NCBI GenBank assembly: GCA_030148805.1
Contig: JASBSS010000038.1
Coordinates: 20,363-84,362, forward strand
Length of the DNA: 64,000 nt
Reading direction: 5' to 3'
Source: Thiogranum sp.
GTDB lineage: Bacteria; Pseudomonadota; Gammaproteobacteria; DSM-19610
The stretch's first letter is position 1; each line of letters starts with the position of its first letter. The notes under the pieces were generated by a model. That model made no database searches, was not told where the DNA came from, and was given only the letters and a program-made list of their open reading frames with translations. Shown here one piece after another: positions 61,861-64,000 of this stretch. The translations under genes and the position numbers were made by a program.

Positions 61861-62223
61861 TCAGTACACATAGGACCAGTCATAGCTCGGTGCCAGGTGG
61901 TAGTTGACCAGCATTTCGTTCAAATGCCCCAGGACACGCACGTTCTTGCTAAGCTGCTCCACCGACAGCGGCTTGCCATTTGCCGCCGCGCGGCCATTTT
62001 CGTCGTTCAGATTCTGCAGAATCTCGGCCATCAACTTCAGATGCTTCACCCGCGCCTTGGCCGCCTGCTCGCGCGTGGCCCCGGAATCCCGCGACTGCGC
62101 GAACGCCTGGTCACACTGTTGCAGCTTCTGCTCCAGCGGATACTCGGCGGCAAGGCCGACAGAACTCGTCAGCAGAGACAGACCCGCGACAAACAATACA
62201 GCGCTAAGAGATTTACGGTTCAT
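61861..62223 (-). CDS. Small periplasmic hypothetical protein
   Basis: 120 residues from ATG 62223, with AAGGAG 8 bases upstream. Clear signal peptide (residues 1-26, ending VGLAA). The mature part is helical and polar (YPLEQKLQQCDQAFAQSRDS, EQAAKARVKHLKLMAEILQN), with one Cys and a tyrosine-rich end (SYDWSYVY). No domain is recognised. It stands alone, with 118 bases to the DUF2238 gene. Confidence 0.75.
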   Translation of the reverse strand: MNRKSLSAVLFVAGLSLLTSSVGLAAEYPLEQKLQQCDQAFAQSRDSGATREQAAKARVKHLKLMAEILQNLNDENGRAAANGKPLSVEQLSKNVRVLGHLNEMLVNYHLAPSYDWSYVY

Positions 62224-62341
62224 CGATATCACTCCTTGTAGAAGCCTGGCTGCAACGCACGCCCGCCGTGGCTGCTTCACCGGAGTTCATTATCTGCAAC
62301 GGCGACACGAACCGTGTTGACTTGTATCAAGCACAAGGCCG

Positions 62342-62941
62342 CTACACTTGCCTGAGACGCTTAAGATGACAATCGTGTAATCTGCTCAGCGTGACCAGCG
62401 CAGTCACCGCGCCCAGCAGCGCAAAACCCATATCCGATTGCGTATCCCAAACATATCCCTGGGTACCCAGAAACGCCTCCGCGCTCGTCCCGCTGATCAA
62501 CGCCACCCACCATTCGATCAATTCGTAGAATGCGCTCAACGCCAGGCAAAAAGACACAATGAACAACGTCCGCCAACGCCCCCCCTGCACGATATTCTTT
62601 CTAAGCACAACCTCACGCGCTATCAGCGCCGGCACGAAACCCTGGGCAAAATGACCCACCTTATCGTAATTGTTGCGGGTGAATCCAAACAGCTCCCGCA
62701 ATGTATCGAACAGCGGCACCTCCGAGTAGGTGTAATGGCCGCCGATCATCAGGATAACGCTGTGGATCAGTATCAGCACATACAGCAAGGGCGTCAGCCT
62801 GAAAGAACGATAGGTGAACGCCAGCACCAGGGCCCCTAAAAGGGCGGGAAGAACTTCCAGAAACCAGATGAACTGGTCTTTCGGATGGATTCCCGACCAG
62901 ATCAACACCAGCGAGAAGATTGCGACCCAGAGATACTTGAT
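62342..62941 (-). CDS. DUF2238 (YjdF-like) membrane protein, apparent ATC start
   Basis: 199 residues if begun at ATC 62941 (or 62944). The first conventional codon is GTG 62908, which would cut the first transmembrane helix (IIKYLWVAIFSLVLIWSGIH). GAGG lies 8 bases before 62941. Five to six helices carry YTYSEVPLFDTLRELFGFTR, NNYDKVGHFAQGFVPALIAR, FYELIEWWVALISG and VWDTQSDMGFALLGA, the DUF2238 signatures. Its frame continues that of the upstream methyltransferase past its stop. Function unknown. Confidence 0.85.
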   Translation of the reverse strand: MKYLWVAIFSLVLIWSGIHPKDQFIWFLEVLPALLGALVLAFTYRSFRLTPLLYVLILIHSVILMIGGHYTYSEVPLFDTLRELFGFTRNNYDKVGHFAQGFVPALIAREVVLRKNIVQGGRWRTLFIVSFCLALSAFYELIEWWVALISGTSAEAFLGTQGYVWDTQSDMGFALLGAVTALVTLSRLHDCHLKRLRQV

Positions 62942-62989
62942 GATGGTGTCCTCAAAACAGGCCGATCTTGAGCCCGACCCTGGCGACGC

Positions 62990-63676
62990 TCATCGCCGGC
63001 GCTTTACCGACAACATCTGATCACCGCCTTTTTGGAACTCATAGTCCACGGTCTCGATGCGGCATTCATAGCCATCGACCTCCAACGCCGAGACCACCGG
63101 ATCGACATGTCTGGATTTCCTGGCACCGAGCTCCAGCAATGGGAAGATCCTCGCTTCTCCAGCCACCCGACACAACTCGACGATGGACCGGAAATGGAAG
63201 TCAGCGTCAAAGTGCTCGCTGTACAAAAACAAGAAGTGCGAACACAGCGCCAGCTCGAAGGCATCATCCGCAAACGCCAACGCCGGGAGATCACCCAGGA
63301 CATAGCGACCCTGCCTTCTGCCCCGCGGATAGTCCTCCAGGAACCGTTCCATGGCCGCCATGCGAACCCTGCCCAGTTCCTCCACGTTTTTTATCGCACG
63401 CCAGACAAACTCGGTCTGATTCTTTCTGGTCTGGTCCAGAACGGTCGCGGAGGTTTCCTCGATCCTGCGTTTGATTGCATCGGCCGAGAATTGATAGACG
63501 GGATCCACGGAGACGACGTGTCCGCCACCACGTGTCAGCTCGGCGTTGAATCCGGCCGGGCCGTCACCACAACCCAGGATGCGTTTTTTCAGGTCGGCGG
63601 CGGACAGACCGAACATGGAGACGTATTCCTCATAGGAACGACCCCAGGGAACCACCTGATCGAGCTTGAAACCCAT
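62990..63676 (-). CDS. SAM-dependent methyltransferase-like protein
   Basis: 228 residues from ATG 63676. Class I methyltransferase fold: glycine loop LKKRILGCGDGPAGFNAELT, acidic strand end VVSVDPVY, and LPALAFADDAFELALCSHFL (motif IV-like DDAF). The substrate is unknown. It follows a gene truncated by an IS element 9 bases upstream, so its native promoter may be lost or replaced. Its stop overlaps a 14-codon ATGA-linked frame that I do not call as a gene. Confidence 0.85.
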   Translation of the reverse strand: MGFKLDQVVPWGRSYEEYVSMFGLSAADLKKRILGCGDGPAGFNAELTRGGGHVVSVDPVYQFSADAIKRRIEETSATVLDQTRKNQTEFVWRAIKNVEELGRVRMAAMERFLEDYPRGRRQGRYVLGDLPALAFADDAFELALCSHFLFLYSEHFDADFHFRSIVELCRVAGEARIFPLLELGARKSRHVDPVVSALEVDGYECRIETVDYEFQKGGDQMLSVKRRR

Positions 63677-63685
63677 GATTTTCCG

Positions 63686-63850
63686 TTACTCTTCCAGCCT
63701 TAGCTTGGAAACACCCGGCCGAGCTTGTTCCTCAATAATCTTGTGTAGGGCCTCGGCGTGTTCTCCGTGCACATTCCGCATGCCTTCATCATACCGCCCA
63801 TAAAGCCTGCCTTCCTGCGGAAGCTTGGCCCTTGTAGCGATATCACGTCA
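63686..63850 (-). pseudogene. C-terminal remnant of a gene cut by an IS3 element
   Basis: A frame ending TAA at 63686-63688 reads AKLPQEGRLYGRYDEGMRN then VHGEHAEALHKIIEEQARPG, and KLRLEE. It has real coding character but no start; a TGA is met just beyond 63850, where IS-like sequence begins. It is most likely the 3' end of the gene that preceded the methyltransferase. No family is recognised. Confidence 0.5.
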
Positions 63851-63893
63851 ATTGAGGTTCGGGAGTTCCTTCGATAAAGTTGACACCCGCTGG

Positions 63894-64000
63894 TTATGCG
63901 CATGTCGCCTCAAACTCCATTGGTGACTGATACCCCAATGCCGAGTGTAGTCGTACATGGTTGTAAAAGTCGATATAGGAACGAATGGCTTTCCTCAGGC
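63894..64000 (-). mobile_element. IS3-family transposase, C-terminal part (partial)
   Basis: 35 codons to the window edge: [20 protein letters not shown] then [14 protein letters not shown] and TAA at 63894-63896. This is the conserved end of IS3-group OrfB (DDE integrase core, ...YIxxYNxxRxHSALGYxSPxxFE...). The terminal inverted repeat probably lies near 63852-63890 (a GTTGACA-type end). The rest of the IS is outside the window. Confidence 0.85.

Noticed and set aside
62948..62992. A 14-codon frame overlapping the methyltransferase stop (ATGA)
   Set aside because: Too short, no conserved features; its ATG may be chance.
63700..63903. A 67-codon minus-strand frame at the IS junction
   Set aside because: It spans IS end and host sequence; the other frame (63686-63850) has better coding character.

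Overview
The window looks like a GC-rich gammaproteobacterial chromosome, most likely from the Chromatiales/Ectothiorhodospiraceae-like sulfur-oxidiser side of the class. This is inferred from gene order and content, not from a search: pth-rplY-prs-tRNA-Gln-ispE-lolB, hemA-prfA-prmC, gatCAB next to mreBCD-mrdAB-mltB-rlpA-dacA-dat, DsrE-like sulfur proteins and a VPLPA-type C-terminal sorting signal. There are no rRNA genes and no CRISPR array.

Region by region: (1) 1-2700 holds the end of an unknown gene and a tightly overlapping three-gene unit. Its first gene fuses a ParA ATPase to a glycogen-binding (CBM48-like) domain. (2) 2701-6613 holds small hypothetical genes (one behind a good sigma-54 promoter, one a 32-residue membrane peptide), a LysR regulator, and a divergent HPP membrane protein plus CBS-pair operon. 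(3) 6779-13452 is a sensory block: a GAF histidine kinase, a four-PAS hybrid kinase, and an overlapping operon of ABM-domain protein, B12-binding protein with a Wx9EH photoreceptor motif, and histidine kinase. (4) 13633-21805 is an 8.1 kb integrative element in the 3' end of an elongator tRNA-Met gene. It has 50-bp att repeats, a tyrosine recombinase, an AlpA-like regulator, a TOPRIM/DUF927-type primase-helicase, GTAAC iterons inside coding sequence, and a GNAT toxin-antitoxin pair.

(5) 21914-49061 is mostly core housekeeping: translation (ychF, pth, rplY, prfA, prmC, gatCAB), nucleotide and isoprenoid precursors (prs, ispE), lipoprotein export (lolB), haem entry (hemA), a MoeB-JAMM pair, Hsp33, and the whole elongasome cluster from mreB to dat. 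(6) 49116-54852 holds a DsrE-like protein, a PAS kinase with an Rcp1-type response regulator, and a compact locus that I read as a candidate RiPP system: an ATP-grasp protein, a 56-residue peptide and a HExxH peptide-modification protein. It ends with a CHRD protein carrying a VPLPA-CTERM tail. (7) 54954-64000 holds an ABC-2 exporter operon, an AhpD-like protein, a flagellar-hook-like domain on a lipoprotein, a DUF3050 protein, small exported proteins, a DUF2238 membrane protein, a methyltransferase, and an IS3-family insertion that truncates the gene upstream of the methyltransferase.

The strongest candidates for something new are the RiPP-like locus (51691-54121) and the B12 light-sensor/kinase operon (10882-13452). 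Next come the ParA-CBM48 fusion with its internal start, the small integrative element with coding-sequence iterons, and three genes (prmC, mreC, DUF2238) whose conserved N-termini lack any ATG/GTG/TTG and appear to begin at CTG or ATC.
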